From Deltaproteobacteria bacterium (GTDB lineage: Bacteria > Desulfobacterota > Desulfobacteria > Desulfobacterales > SG8-13): a stretch of DNA of 5,119 bases. Shown piece by piece: positions 4,572 to 5,119 of the stretch. Position 1 is the stretch's first letter. Each line of letters begins with the position of its first letter. The notes below the pieces were generated by a model, which saw nothing but the letters and a program-made list of their open reading frames with translations, made no database searches and had not been told where the DNA came from. The stretch covers positions 1-5,119 of the forward strand of contig DAOVBC010000203.1 in assembly GCA_030670715.1 (NCBI GenBank), in the 5' to 3' direction. The position numbers and the translations under genes were made by a program.

Positions 4572-5119
4572 TCAATCTCCATCGCCGAGTACAATAACCA
4601 CTCGACACTCTTTTAAAAACAGCAGATGCTCGGATGACTTCCTCAGTTTGGCGGCATCCGAGTTGCTGATGACAATGTCGCACCGGGCGGGCCCCTCCGT
4701 TTTCAGGCCCTTTACCGTCAGGGGGTGATAACCCACGCGGGTATCTTTCTCAGCTGCCCGAATATCTGTCACGTAACCGCTCATGCCCTTCTGAATTGCG
4801 TATTCACGGCTCACAAAAGCGGTACCGTAAACAACCTGACCATTTTCATCCAGAATCATGGGCGCCATGGCGGGTTTGGCACCGATCCCCCTTGCATCCA
4901 CCACCAAGCCGCTAAATATTTCTGGGCCCGGCCCCTCCAACGGTGTTTTTTTCCCGGGAAGCACTTTCGTAATTGATTCGACTTGCTTGATTTCCCGGGG
5001 AAGAACCAGTTGGGCGAAACCACCATAAAATTGAAACCGCAGATGGACCTCTAACGCTCCGTCCGGCCCGGATTTCCTCTTTTTTTCGACTTCCCGGGTC
5101 GCATATACCATCTCACGCG
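4572..5119 (-). CDS. C-terminal part of a conserved-looking protein of unknown function (runs off right edge)
   Basis: The frame is open from the window edge to the TGA at 4574-4572, giving about 181 residues. An ATG at 5111 is in frame, but codons for Arg-Glu precede it to the edge and no ribosome-binding site is visible there, so it is probably internal and the true start lies outside. Visible parts are a beta-rich piece ending GGFAQLVLP, a Pro/Gly linker (KKTPLEGPGPEIF), then GLVVDARGIGAKPAMAPMI-LDENG and VVYGTAFVSREYA, and a final part with TVKGLKTEGPARCDIVISN and CRVVIVL just before the end. There is no membrane segment in this part. The pattern recalls envelope proteins of the LPP20/FlgO-FlgP-like type seen in deltaproteobacteria, but this is from memory and weak. 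It is convergent with ahcY and separated from it by the repeat region, so no functional tie is implied. The coding call itself is strong because of its length and protein-like composition. Confidence 0.8.
   Translation of the reverse strand, partial: REMVYATREVEKKRKSGPDGALEVHLRFQFYGGFAQLVLPREIKQVESITKVLPGKKTPLEGPGPEIFSGLVVDARGIGAKPAMAPMILDENGQVVYGTAFVSREYAIQKGMSGYVTDIRAAEKDTRVGYHPLTVKGLKTEGPARCDIVISNSDAAKLRKSSEHLLFLKECRVVIVLGDGD

Overview
The window looks like an ordinary chromosomal segment of a Gram-negative bacterium, most likely an anaerobic deltaproteobacterium (Desulfobacterota, perhaps Desulfobacterales). This rests on protein style and repeat style from memory: an AhcY of the long, insert-containing type; a PanC and MetK with a delta-proteobacterial look; and arrays of degenerate GATACTG heptamers of a kind I associate with that group. 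No taxonomic marker gene is present, so the placement is tentative.

Layout. Positions 1-184 hold the start of a leftward gene that runs off the left edge; it encodes a protein with a clear signal peptide. Positions 185-647 are a divergent intergenic region that is unusually rich in inverted repeats (222-274, 274-322, 415-434, 449-520). It also contains an AT-rich promoter zone (549-597) with an 18-bp palindrome inside it. Positions 648-4165 carry three tightly spaced rightward genes, panC, metK and ahcY, which look like one operon. Positions 4166-4571 lie between convergent genes and hold no gene. They contain a 14-bp palindrome and a composite repeat: a rightward array of six heptamers, a core with several hairpins, and a leftward array of five heptamers, followed by a separate group of three heptamers. 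Positions 4572-5119 hold the 3' part of a leftward gene of unknown function that runs off the right edge.

Function. MetK makes S-adenosylmethionine from methionine and ATP. AhcY hydrolyses the S-adenosylhomocysteine left after methyl transfer to homocysteine and adenosine. Together they form half of the activated-methyl cycle. PanC makes pantothenate, the precursor of coenzyme A. metK and ahcY share the same ribosome-binding arrangement, AAAGGAG followed by 7 nt and ATG.

The two most notable points are these. First, panC seems to lack a canonical start codon. Family-like coding sequence and a matching AAAGGGG + 7 nt spacing point to AUC at 648, and this AUC sits at the edge of a small hairpin with the ribosome-binding site in its loop. 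Second, the facing heptamer arrays around a hairpin-rich core downstream of ahcY resemble a non-autonomous repeat element.
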